Part shown: positions 37,150 to 45,481 of the stretch, in pieces | How positions within the stretch are numbered: position 1 is the first letter of the stretch | How the letters are laid out: every line of letters starts with the position of its first letter | NCBI RefSeq assembly: GCF_018916875.1 | Contig: NZ_JAHLNO010000004.1 | Coordinates: 62,001-126,000 of the forward strand | Length of the DNA stretch: 64,000 nt | DNA from: Virgibacillus proomii | GTDB taxonomy: Bacteria > Bacillota > Bacilli > Bacillales > Amphibacillaceae | Reading direction: 5' to 3' | Program-made: the position numbers and the translations under genes | Notes under the pieces: model-generated | Seen by the model: the letters and a program-made list of their open reading frames with translations, nothing else | Told to the model about the DNA's origin: nothing | The model's database searches: none

Positions 37150-38268
37150 ATGACAGCAACAACGAAAGGGCTTGAAGGAGTTGTAGCAACTCAATCGTCA
37201 ATTAGTTCCATAATAGATGATCAACTTACGTATGTTGGTTACAAGATTGATGATTTGGCGGAATATTCCAGTTTTGAAGAAGTTATCTATTTACTTTGGA
37301 ATCAAAAGCTTCCTAACCAAGCTGAATTAGATGCTTTAAAGCAAGAACTTGCTGCAAATATGGAACTTCCAGACGGAATTGTGAAACATTTGCATTCCTA
37401 CGATCTTTCAACAGTTCACCCAATGGCAGCATTACGGACAGCTGTATCATTATTAGGCTTGTATGATGATGAAGCAGAAGTAATGAGTCCAGAAGCAAAT
37501 CAGCGGAAAGCAATCCGTATACAAGCAAAAATAGCATCAATTGTAACGGCTTTCGCGCGCATTCGGAAGGGAAAAGATCCGGTTAAGCCAAAGCAAGATT
37601 ATAGTTATGCAGAAAATTTTCTTTACATGTTAAATGGAAAAGACCCAAAGGATATTGAAGTTGAAGCCATCAATAAGGCGCTTGTACTTCACGCTGATCA
37701 TGAACTAAATGCTTCTACTTTTACTGCCAGAGTCTGTGTAGCTACTCTTTCGGATATTTATTCTGGAATTACTGCTGCAATTGGAGCATTAAAAGGGCCG
37801 CTACATGGTGGTGCAAATGAACGTGTTATGCAAATGTTGATGGAAATTGGAGAAGAAGAAAATGCAATCCCTTATATTAGAGAAAAATTAGATAATAAAG
37901 AAAAGATTATGGGGATGGGGCACCGTGTGTACCGTAACGGAGATCCGCGGGCAAAGTTTTTAAAAGAAATGTCAAAGCAATTGACAGAATTAACTGGACA
38001 GCCGAAATGGTATAATATGTCTGTAAAAATTGAAGATTACATTAAAGAACATAAAGGTTTACCAGCAAATGTTGATTTTTATTCTGCATCGGTTTATCAT
38101 AGCTTGGGCATTGATCATGACTTATTTACACCGATTTTTGCAGTTAGTCGTACATCAGGCTGGCTCGCTCATATTTTGGAGCAATATACTGATAACAGAT
38201 TAATTCGTCCAAGAGCAGAATATACTGGACCAAAATCACCAAAATACATTATTATTGATCAACGATAA
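37150..38268 (+). CDS. citZ: Citrate synthase
   Basis: Condenses acetyl-CoA and oxaloacetate, entry to the TCA cycle. The 372 residues match the short Gram-positive type. Catalytic region: HADHELNASTF, GPLHGGANE, GMGHRVYRNGDPRA (active histidine) and NVDFYSASVYHSLGI (active aspartate). AAAGGAGAGGG precedes the ATG. First gene of citZ-icd-mdh. Confidence 0.97.
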   Translation: MTATTKGLEGVVATQSSISSIIDDQLTYVGYKIDDLAEYSSFEEVIYLLWNQKLPNQAELDALKQELAANMELPDGIVKHLHSYDLSTVHPMAALRTAVSLLGLYDDEAEVMSPEANQRKAIRIQAKIASIVTAFARIRKGKDPVKPKQDYSYAENFLYMLNGKDPKDIEVEAINKALVLHADHELNASTFTARVCVATLSDIYSGITAAIGALKGPLHGGANERVMQMLMEIGEEENAIPYIREKLDNKEKIMGMGHRVYRNGDPRAKFLKEMSKQLTELTGQPKWYNMSVKIEDYIKEHKGLPANVDFYSASVYHSLGIDHDLFTPIFAVSRTSGWLAHILEQYTDNRLIRPRAEYTGPKSPKYIIIDQR

Positions 38269-38400
38269 AGGATTATTATTTACTACCTCAACATCAATAG
38301 ATGGAATCTTGCCAACAATCAGGCAATAAGCAAAGATGTTCAGCAGGACTTATTTTTGCTAAACTATATACAGAAATGACATTAGGAGGTAATGATTGTT

Positions 38401-39672
38401 ATGACAAAGGGAGAAAAAATTATCGTAGAGAATGGACAGTTGAAAGTTCCAAACAAACCAATTATACCTTTTATTGAAGGTGATGGAACTGGACCGGATA
38501 TTTGGTCAGCTGCAAAAAAAGTTATTGAAGCTGCAGTGGAGAAAGCGTATAACGGTACCAAGGAAATTGATTGGCTAGAGGTTTATGCAGGGCAAAAAGC
38601 GTATGACAAGACTGGAGAATGGTTACCACAAGATACGTTGGACAAAATAGATGAGTATAAAATCGCTATTAAAGGACCGCTTACAACACCAATTGGTGGT
38701 GGATTTCGTTCCTTAAACGTTGCACTACGCCAAGAATTGGATCTCTTTACATGTCTTCGCCCAGTTCGCTATTTTGACGGAGTACCATCTCCGGTTAAAC
38801 GACCTGAAGATGTTGACATGGTTATCTTCCGTGAAAACACAGAAGATATTTATGCCGGAATTGAGTGGCAAAAAGGAACAGATGAAGTGAAAAAAGTGAT
38901 CAAGTTCTTAAAAGAGGAAATGAATGTAACGAACATTCGCTTTCCAGAATCTTCTGGAATTGGGGTAAAGCCGGTTTCTGAAGAAGGAACGAAACGCCTT
39001 GTCCGTGCAAGTATTCAATATGCGATTAATGAAGGGCGCAAGAGTGTTACTTTAGTACATAAAGGTAACATCATGAAATTTACAGAAGGCGCATTTAAAA
39101 TTTGGGGCTATGAGGTTGCCGAGGAAGAATTTGGTGACAAAGTCTTTACTTGGGCGGAGTATGACCGCATTGTTGAAAAAGAAGGAAAGGATGCGGCAAA
39201 TAAAGCACAAGATGAGGCACTTGCAGCTGGAAAAATTTTGATAAAGGATGCTATCGCTGATATTTTCTTACAACAGATTTTAACACGACCGAAAGAGTTT
39301 GATGTTGTTGCTACTATGAATTTAAATGGGGATTATATTTCTGATGCACTTGCTGCTCAAGTAGGCGGAATTGGAATTGCTCCTGGAGCAAACATTAATT
39401 ATGATACTGGTCATGCCATTTTTGAAGCTACCCACGGAACTGCTCCTAAGTATGCAGGATTAGACAAAGTAAATCCATCCTCAGTGATTCTGTCGGCCGT
39501 TTTAATGCTTGAGCATATAGATTGGAGAGAAGCAGCTGATTTGATAACAACAGCTATGGATAAGACCATTGCTTCCAAAGTGGTTACCTATGACTTCGCG
39601 CGGTTAATGGAAGGTGCAACGGAAGTGAAGTGCTCTGAATTTGGTAATGAACTAATTAAAAATATGAGCTAA
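38401..39672 (+). CDS. icd: NADP-dependent isocitrate dehydrogenase
   Basis: Converts isocitrate to 2-oxoglutarate and CO2. The 423 residues equal B. subtilis Icd. It shows [13 protein letters not shown], the regulatory serine loop [26 protein letters not shown] and the NADP-type [11 protein letters not shown]. An ATG at 38392 overlaps the AGGAGGTAATGATT site; 38401 is the properly spaced start. It is separated from citZ by 132 bp. Confidence 0.97.
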   Translation: MTKGEKIIVENGQLKVPNKPIIPFIEGDGTGPDIWSAAKKVIEAAVEKAYNGTKEIDWLEVYAGQKAYDKTGEWLPQDTLDKIDEYKIAIKGPLTTPIGGGFRSLNVALRQELDLFTCLRPVRYFDGVPSPVKRPEDVDMVIFRENTEDIYAGIEWQKGTDEVKKVIKFLKEEMNVTNIRFPESSGIGVKPVSEEGTKRLVRASIQYAINEGRKSVTLVHKGNIMKFTEGAFKIWGYEVAEEEFGDKVFTWAEYDRIVEKEGKDAANKAQDEALAAGKILIKDAIADIFLQQILTRPKEFDVVATMNLNGDYISDALAAQVGGIGIAPGANINYDTGHAIFEATHGTAPKYAGLDKVNPSSVILSAVLMLEHIDWREAADLITTAMDKTIASKVVTYDFARLMEGATEVKCSEFGNELIKNMS

Positions 39673-39689
39673 TATATAGTAGTTTATAA

Positions 39690-39722
39690 ACAGTATAGGT
39701 ACTTTATGTTACCTATACTGTG
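39690..39722 (+). terminator. Strong hairpin after icd
   Basis: ACAGTATAGGTA / TACCTATACTGT, twelve pairs, but without a clear T-run. It may attenuate or stabilise the transcript rather than stop it. Confidence 0.55.
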
Positions 39723-39850
39723 CTTGTGTTGCTTTGTGCGAAAATGTTTATTATTGCGACGCCTGTACTAGCTGATTCCGTACGACGTAGCGTAATCTTT
39801 ATAGAAGGAATTATACTTACTAGTTTAAAAGAACAAAGGGGATTTTAAAG

Positions 39851-40789
39851 ATGGGGATAAAAAGAAGAAAAATATCAGTAATCGGTTCAGGCTTTACTGG
39901 AGCTACAACGGCCTTAATGGTAGCGCAAAAGGAATTAGGTGATGTCGTACTTGTCGATATCCCTGATATGGAGGATCCGACGAAAGGAAAGGCATTAGAT
40001 ATGCTTGAAGCTAGTCCTGTACAAGGATTTGACGCTTCTATTATTGGAACGTCCAACTATGAACATACGAAAGGTTCTGATCTGGTGATTATTACTGCAG
40101 GTATTGCACGAAAGCCCGGAATGAGCCGAGATGACCTAGTTAATACCAATGCTAAAATTATGAAAACTGTAGCTACAGAAGTTGTTAAATATTCACCTGA
40201 CACATATATTGTTGTACTAACCAATCCAGTTGATGCTATGACTTATACTGTTTTTAAAGAAACAGGCCTCCCAAAACAACGTGTCATTGGTCAATCTGGT
40301 GTATTAGATACAGCAAGATTTCGTGCCTTCGTTGCACAGGAATTAAATGTATCAGTTAAAGATGTAACTGGTTTCGTATTAGGGGGCCATGGAGATGATA
40401 TGGTTCCTCTCATTCGTTATTCGTATGCTGGAGGCGTTCCACTAGAAAAATTGATTTCAAAAGAACGTTTAGATGCAATTGTTGAACGTACGAGAAAAGG
40501 TGGCGGAGAAATTGTTGGCTTATTAGGAAATGGTAGTGCATACTATGCTCCGGCTGCATCACTTACAGTAATGGCAGAGGCGATTTTAAAAGATCAGCGC
40601 CGCATACTTCCAGCAATTGCGTACTTAGAAGGTGAATATGGTTATTGGGACATTTATCTTGGTGTACCGACGATTTTAGGTGGTAACGGTATAGAAAAAG
40701 TTATCGAATTAGATCTAACGGAGGAAGAAAAGGCTGCTTTGAATAAATCTGTTGATTCTGTAAAAAAAGTATCAGAGGTGCTAAAATAA
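39851..40789 (+). CDS. mdh: Malate dehydrogenase (LDH-like type)
   Basis: Interconverts malate and oxaloacetate with NAD. The 312 residues begin with the [10 protein letters not shown] dinucleotide loop; active-site residues are in [26 protein letters not shown] and the catalytic histidine in [11 protein letters not shown]. It is of the lactate-dehydrogenase-like class usual in Bacilli. AAAGGGGA precedes the ATG. Last gene of the TCA block. Confidence 0.97.
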   Translation: MGIKRRKISVIGSGFTGATTALMVAQKELGDVVLVDIPDMEDPTKGKALDMLEASPVQGFDASIIGTSNYEHTKGSDLVIITAGIARKPGMSRDDLVNTNAKIMKTVATEVVKYSPDTYIVVLTNPVDAMTYTVFKETGLPKQRVIGQSGVLDTARFRAFVAQELNVSVKDVTGFVLGGHGDDMVPLIRYSYAGGVPLEKLISKERLDAIVERTRKGGGEIVGLLGNGSAYYAPAASLTVMAEAILKDQRRILPAIAYLEGEYGYWDIYLGVPTILGGNGIEKVIELDLTEEEKAALNKSVDSVKKVSEVLK

Positions 40790-40797
40790 CTAATTAA

Positions 40798-40841
40798 CAA
40801 AAGGCTTTTATCTACTTTTTGTAGGTAAAGGCTTTTTATTT
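40798..40841 (+). terminator. Terminator after mdh
   Basis: TTTATCTAC / GTAGGTAAA stem flanked by AAGGC/GCTTTTT and a T-rich tail. Confidence 0.8.
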
Positions 40842-40908
40842 TGGAAAAAGACTAACTCGTCGAAGTACTTCATCAAAAGATTGAATTAGTATGATTAGGG
40901 CTCAACTA

Positions 40909-41063
40909 TTTATCCGGCATGTAAGGTGCCGTAAGACTCCCAATACAAGAGCCTTTAGTTGATACAAAAGGGTCTAAGTAGGAGAAAACGGCACCTAAAT
41001 GCCCGATTCGTTCAACTAACATTCCGTGTAAAAAGCATTCCACGGAATGAATTTTCACTTTAT
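40909..41063 (+). repeat. Family A element, copy 7
   Basis: TTTAT ends, head stem AGGTGCCGT / ACGGCACCT, tail hairpin CATTCCGTG and CACGGAATG around a longer loop (TAAAAAGCATTC). Confidence 0.9.
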
Positions 41064-41221
41064 TTGCTATGGATGGAAATTCAATTGTTAATGGAAATTT
41101 TGTGTAAAATATATACGGGGATATTGTTATAATATTCACATAAAATATGAGTGCATAAGAAGAGGACTCTCACCTTTGATATAATAGTTTTGAATCAGAA
41201 AACTAACAAGGAGGAGTCCTC

Positions 41222-41729
41222 ATGTAAAATGATATCAATTATCTACCAACATAAAAAAAATGGAAGAAAAATTATTTCATGAATTACAGATGGTGTATCC
41301 AACTATGCTTTCCTCTTTGTTGGCGGAGATCGATTTGTACTTGAGAGATATCGAGATTTTGAACGCTTTGAAAACCGAGAAATGCAGGAATGTACCATTG
41401 CCACTATGTTTGACTCGCTGAAGGTGAAAAGACGAATTTACCTTGATCGTAAAACGAAGAAGTGTGTTGCTTTCCTAGATTGTTATTTGCAGTTTCGTGG
41501 AGGAGATACGCTTAGCCTTTTTTTTAAGGGAATGCTATTACATGGGCGGTGAAAGGGCCTTCCTATCGTGATGGGAGGGATCGATTTTGTGATTTACTAG
41601 GATATCAGGTGATGAGCCATGAAAAGACAAGGCAATCAATTGGTGATGAAGGGGCATATACCAGCATTAGCAGGCGATGATCAAGGTAAGCCATATGTAA
41701 GAGCTTTACGAGGTTTTGCAGGGTTTTAA
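41222..41729 (+). pseudogene. ISLre2-family transposase remnant
   Basis: Pieces in more than one frame read as an ISLre2 (UPF0236-type) transposase: EEKLFHELQ, then ECTIATMFDSLKVKRRIYLD, FLDCYLQFRGGDTLS, KGPSYRDGRDRFCDLLGYQ and, after an internal loss, the C-terminal KPYVRALRGF. The start codon is followed at once by a stop, and there are frameshifts and a deletion, so it is dead. A good ribosome binding site (AGGAGGAG) and a TATAAT-like box at 41178 precede it. No terminal inverted repeats were identified. Confidence 0.8.
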
Positions 41730-41793
41730 GCATTTGCTATCATACTACGTAAAATCTAATAGGATTTTGGGTAAGGATTAGAATCGCTAAAAA

Positions 41794-41942
41794 GCAGTGG
41801 ATATACACGAAGACTCCTCGAAAATGAAATACTCATTTTCTTCGTGCGATGTTTCTCTGACGTAGCCTTCCTTGTCCTGCAGGAAAAGCAACTTCTGAGG
41901 ATTGAAGTGTTGCCTGCGGAAAGCGAAGTGTATATCCACTGC
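41794..41942. repeat. Palindrome-ended 149-bp element (family E)
   Basis: GCAGTGGATATACAC at the left is the exact reverse complement of GTGTATATCCACTGC at the right. The interior has GAAGACTCCT and GCGGAAAGCGAAG, a layout I recall from scattered Bacillaceae intergenic elements. One copy in this window. Confidence 0.8.
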
Positions 41943-42060
41943 GGGTTCAGAAGCGATGTTTTTTAAAAAGCTTTTTTCAAATTAGGCGCTGTATAAAAGA
42001 AAATTTAAAAGGTGAGAGTTGCTCTCGTAAATACTTGACAGACTCAGTTTTGTTTTATTA

Positions 42061-42089
42061 TTGGCAATAAAGTGAATTTTTGATATAAT
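42061..42089 (+). promoter_or_regulatory. Promoter of the MaoC-like gene
   Basis: TTGGCA, 17-base spacer, TATAAT. Confidence 0.75.
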
Positions 42090-42103
42090 GGAAAGCGCTT
42101 ACA
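42090..42103 (+). promoter_or_regulatory. cre-like CcpA site at the MaoC-like gene
   Basis: GGAAAGCGCTTACA matches TGWAARCGYTWNCW at 13 of 14 positions and directly follows the -10, the usual place for CcpA repression. Confidence 0.65.
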
Positions 42104-42122
42104 TTAATAGGGAGGGGTTAAA

Positions 42123-42599
42123 ATGATAGGAAAGAGAAGACCTTTAGGTAAAGAATTAAAAGATATTCAGATTGGTGATAACTATAGTGGGGCGAAAAAA
42201 ATGATGGATCGAGATCTATTATTATATTTAGGTTTAACTAATGATGCTAATCCTTTATACCTTCAGCATGATTATGCTTCATTAACCCCATATAAAAAGC
42301 CAATCGTACCAGCTGTTATGCTGTTTGGAATGGTTTCCTCCCTCGTATCGATGCATTTGCCTGGTCCTGGCAGTCATATTACACACCATGAGATCATTTT
42401 CTTAAAATCAGTTTACCACAATACAGAAGTTTATTTTACATTAGAGGTCATTGCAAAGGATGAAGCCAATCAGCGTATTGCGATGAATGTTACCGGTACA
42501 GATGAAAAAGGAGATAAGGTGATTACTGGAAAGCTTTATGTTATCCCTGCGTATCGACCAAATACATTAACTGCACAATCTTTAGAAAATTTTTTTTAA
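42123..42599 (+). CDS. MaoC-like hotdog dehydratase
   Basis: A 158-residue single hotdog-fold protein of the MaoC/R-hydratase type. The hydratase region is YLGLTNDANPLYLQHDYASLTPYKKPIVPAVMLFGMVSSL, where the usual D-x4-H dyad is present in the form NDANPLYLQHD. Such enzymes hydrate enoyl-CoA thioesters; the substrate is not evident. A catabolite-repression site at its promoter suggests a role in secondary carbon or fatty acid use. GGGAGGGG precedes the ATG. Confidence 0.82.
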   Translation: MIGKRRPLGKELKDIQIGDNYSGAKKMMDRDLLLYLGLTNDANPLYLQHDYASLTPYKKPIVPAVMLFGMVSSLVSMHLPGPGSHITHHEIIFLKSVYHNTEVYFTLEVIAKDEANQRIAMNVTGTDEKGDKVITGKLYVIPAYRPNTLTAQSLENFF

Positions 42600-42786
42600 T
42601 ACGTTTTACGTATGTGGTTGATTATTTGTTCATATATATGGAATATACTATAATCTACCATCCCAAAACATTGATCTTGTGTAAAAATAAATTTACAACC
42701 TCTTATCGTATTCACTTTCTATGTAATTCATTGTAAGATGGAGGTGGAACCTATTAACTACTAGTGATTAGAAACGGGGACTGGAT

Positions 42787-43479
42787 ATGAACGAGAAAAT
42801 TTTAATTGTAGATGACGAGAAGTCAATTGTAACTTTATTGAAGTTCAATATTGAAAAGGCAGGCTTTGTTACCGATGTAGCTTATGATGGTTCTCAAGCT
42901 GTGCAAAAAGCGGAGAGCAACAGTTATGATTTGATTGTTTTAGATCTGATGCTCCCTGAGATGGACGGCATGGATGTTTGTAGGTATTTACGTAATAATC
43001 AAATAAATACACCGATTCTCATGCTTACAGCTAAGGATGAGGAATTTGATAAAGTGCTTGGGTTGGAACTTGGAGCAGATGATTACTTAACGAAGCCATT
43101 TAGTCCGAAAGAAGTTATTGCTAGAATAAAGGCTATTTTACGACGGTCCAAGCGAGTAGAAAAATCTAATTTTTCGTATATTCAGGTTGGCGACATAACC
43201 GTATTTCCTGAAAGATATGAAGCGGAAATGAAAGGAAAAGTGATTACATTTACAAGGAAAGAGTTTGAGCTACTTTATTATTTAGCAAAAAATAAAGGGA
43301 AGGTCATTTCTAGAGATCAACTGCTTAGTGGAGTTTGGGACTATGATTTTGTTGGGGATACACGTATTGTAGATGTTCACATTTCTCATTTACGCGATAA
43401 AATTGAACCAGATTCCAAAAAACCTGTTTATATTAAAACAGTTCGAGGTCTGGGGTATAAATTGGAGGACCCTAGTTAA
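42787..43479 (+). CDS. phoP: Response regulator PhoP
   Basis: OmpR-family regulator of phosphate starvation. The receiver domain has the acidic pair D9-D10, phosphoacceptor D53 (VLDLMLPEMDG) and K103 (LTKPF); the C-terminal winged helix ends DIRIVDVHISHLRDKIE-type sequence and KTVRGLGYK. 230 residues. The stop shares a base with the phoR start (TAATG), so the pair is coupled. It lies downstream of mdh and the MaoC-like gene, close to the B. subtilis order. Confidence 0.95.
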   Translation: MNEKILIVDDEKSIVTLLKFNIEKAGFVTDVAYDGSQAVQKAESNSYDLIVLDLMLPEMDGMDVCRYLRNNQINTPILMLTAKDEEFDKVLGLELGADDYLTKPFSPKEVIARIKAILRRSKRVEKSNFSYIQVGDITVFPERYEAEMKGKVITFTRKEFELLYYLAKNKGKVISRDQLLSGVWDYDFVGDTRIVDVHISHLRDKIEPDSKKPVYIKTVRGLGYKLEDPS

Positions 43480-44867
43480 TGCGATTTTTGTTTGAAAAAC
43501 CAATATTCGGTTACACTATAGGAATTTTACTTGTAGTGTCTTTAACCGGTATTTTATTAAGTATATTAGTAGGCGAATATTTAGCAATTGTTGCAGTATT
43601 AATTATTCAATTTATTATTTTAGTATTATTTTTGTTGCACTTATACGAAACACTCATTAAGCCGGTAAAAAAAGCAACAAAAACAATTGATGAAATCGTA
43701 AAAGGTAATTATCGTGCAAGATTTCATCATCCAGCAAACAATAGTATTGGACAATTAAGTACAAAAATTAATGCGCTTGCTCGTAATTTAAATAAACTGA
43801 CCATGCAAGAACAAATGAAATCAGAGCAACTATCAACCATTGTTGAAAATACGGAAAGTGGCCTTGTTCTAATCGATGCTAAAGGATATATTCACTTTGC
43901 CAATCGCAAATTTTTAACTATGTTTGATCAAACACCGAATGAGGTTCAAGGACATCTTTATTATGATGTTCTCTATAATGAGGTCATTCATGAAACAGTA
44001 CAGCTAACCTTCCTTTATGAACGTAATATAAAAGAAGAATTTACTCATTATAAGGGTCTCGATAAATATTATATTGAGATAGTGGGAGCGCCTATATTTG
44101 ATGATCGAAACTTACTAAAAGGTGCGGTACTCGTACTTTATGATATTACAGAGTTGAAAAAACTGGAATTAATGCGGAAAGACTTTGTAGCTAATGTTTC
44201 CCATGAACTAAAAACCCCGATTACTTCGATTAAAGGATTTGCTGAGACGTTATTAGACGACCCAATGAAGGATCTGGAAAAAAATAAAGAGTTTTTGGAA
44301 ATTATCTATAAGGAAAGTCATCGATTGCAACTATTAATTGAAGATTTATTGATTTTATCCCGGTTAGAAAAGGAAAACCTTCAGCTTGTTCTTACTACCT
44401 TTTCAGTAAATGAGATTGTTCAAGAAGTGATGCCGATTATAGAACAGAGGGTGCAGAATAAACAGCTAACATTTAATAAACAAATTGAAACTGATCTGCA
44501 ATTAACAGCTGATAAGGAAAAAGTAAAACAAATTATTATTAATTTAATTGATAATGCTGTAAATTACACTCCAGAAAATGGAAGAATTTATTTAAAAATT
44601 AATGAAGTTAATGATTATGTATATATAAAAGTAGAGGATACTGGAATAGGAATTGAAAAGGATGCTATCCCACGAATATTTGAACGGTTTTATCGAGTAG
44701 ATAAAGCAAGAAGCCGGAATACAGGAGGAACGGGGCTGGGTTTGGCTATCGTTAAACATATTGTTGAAGTTCATGATGGTGAGATTAATATTGAAAGTGA
44801 AGTAAATAAGGGAACTGCAATAACGGTATATTTACCGATAAATAAAAAAAATAAAAAACATTCCTGA
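43479..44867 (+). CDS. phoR: Sensor kinase PhoR without extracytoplasmic domain
   Basis: Membrane histidine kinase partner of PhoP. 462 residues: TM1 about 9-31, TM2 about 35-57, HAMP (about 58-110), PAS (about 115-225), HisKA with VSHELKTPITS (H242) and HATPase with N, G1 and G2 boxes (NLIDNAVNYT, DTGIGIEKD, GTGLGLAIV). Only about three residues separate the helices, so the roughly 120-residue outer domain of B. subtilis PhoR (579 residues) is missing. Sensing must be membrane-based or through the cytoplasmic PAS domain. Confidence 0.94.
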   Translation: MRFLFEKPIFGYTIGILLVVSLTGILLSILVGEYLAIVAVLIIQFIILVLFLLHLYETLIKPVKKATKTIDEIVKGNYRARFHHPANNSIGQLSTKINALARNLNKLTMQEQMKSEQLSTIVENTESGLVLIDAKGYIHFANRKFLTMFDQTPNEVQGHLYYDVLYNEVIHETVQLTFLYERNIKEEFTHYKGLDKYYIEIVGAPIFDDRNLLKGAVLVLYDITELKKLELMRKDFVANVSHELKTPITSIKGFAETLLDDPMKDLEKNKEFLEIIYKESHRLQLLIEDLLILSRLEKENLQLVLTTFSVNEIVQEVMPIIEQRVQNKQLTFNKQIETDLQLTADKEKVKQIIINLIDNAVNYTPENGRIYLKINEVNDYVYIKVEDTGIGIEKDAIPRIFERFYRVDKARSRNTGGTGLGLAIVKHIVEVHDGEINIESEVNKGTAITVYLPINKKNKKHS

Positions 44868-44890
44868 TCAGGAATGTTTTTTATTTTTTT
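44855..44890 (+). terminator. Terminator overlapping the phoR stop
   Basis: AAAAACATTCC-TGATCA-GGAATGTTTTT; the phoR stop codon TGA lies in the loop. Confidence 0.9.
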
Positions 44891-44906
44891 TGAACGATAC
44901 GTTTTT

Positions 44907-45230
44907 ACATGATGGATATCTTTTTGAAAGTGGTTTCGCCAAGTTTATCTAGTCAGCGATTAGCAAATTTCGATCATCTTTCTACGCACACAGAAAAGTG
45001 TTTTCCCTTTCAAGGACAAGAAAAACTGCGTCAGCGATACCTCGCACGCAGAAAAAGTGCTTTTCTTTTTCAAGGACAAGGAAAACTACGTCAGCGATAC
45101 ACCGCGATTACTCAAGGGCAGAGAAGCTTTTTGAATAAGCATCGTATGTTCAAGGACCTTTAGGTTATCCCCTTGCGGTACTAACATTCCTGGGTAAAAG
45201 CGTTCCACGAAATGAAGTTTTCCTTTATCT
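44907..45230 (+). repeat. Mosaic of D fragment, B modules and A tail
   Basis: A D-type start (GATGGATATCTTTTTGAAAG) to 44985, B cores at about 44983-45018 and 45042-45080, then the long-tail A module (TTATCCCCTTGCGGTACTAA) and a tail with hairpin ATTCCTGGG / CCACGAAAT ending CTTTAT at 45229. The following 45231-45290 (module G, GCCAGAAGTTCTCCAGTTTACG) recurs inverted at 56080-56130. No gene is seen in 44891-45481. Confidence 0.75.
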
Positions 45231-45481
45231 CGCCAGAAGTTCTCCAGTTTACGTCGCTAAACAAGAAGCTTATGAGAATCAGATGAACGAAGTGCTACTA
45301 ACAGGTACTATGCTATTTTTTATTTACACAACTTTCTAATAATTACTCGCTATGAAGAAGTTGTATGTGGTTACAGCAATATTCGAATGGATTTTCAGCT
45401 TTCTTAACAACACTGTTGTTTCACTTTATGTAGCTAGAATGATAAAATATGCTTAATGATGAAATTATCGGAGGCGAAATC

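Noticed and set aside
41794-41942. Right end of the ISLre2 relic
   Set aside because: The palindromic element has its own matched terminal repeats and does not share bases with the left flank of the transposase remnant.
44909-45163. 84-codon open frame
   Set aside because: Made of D and B repeat modules; the translated repeats (ending in similar FQGQ-type strings) reflect DNA repetition, not a protein family.
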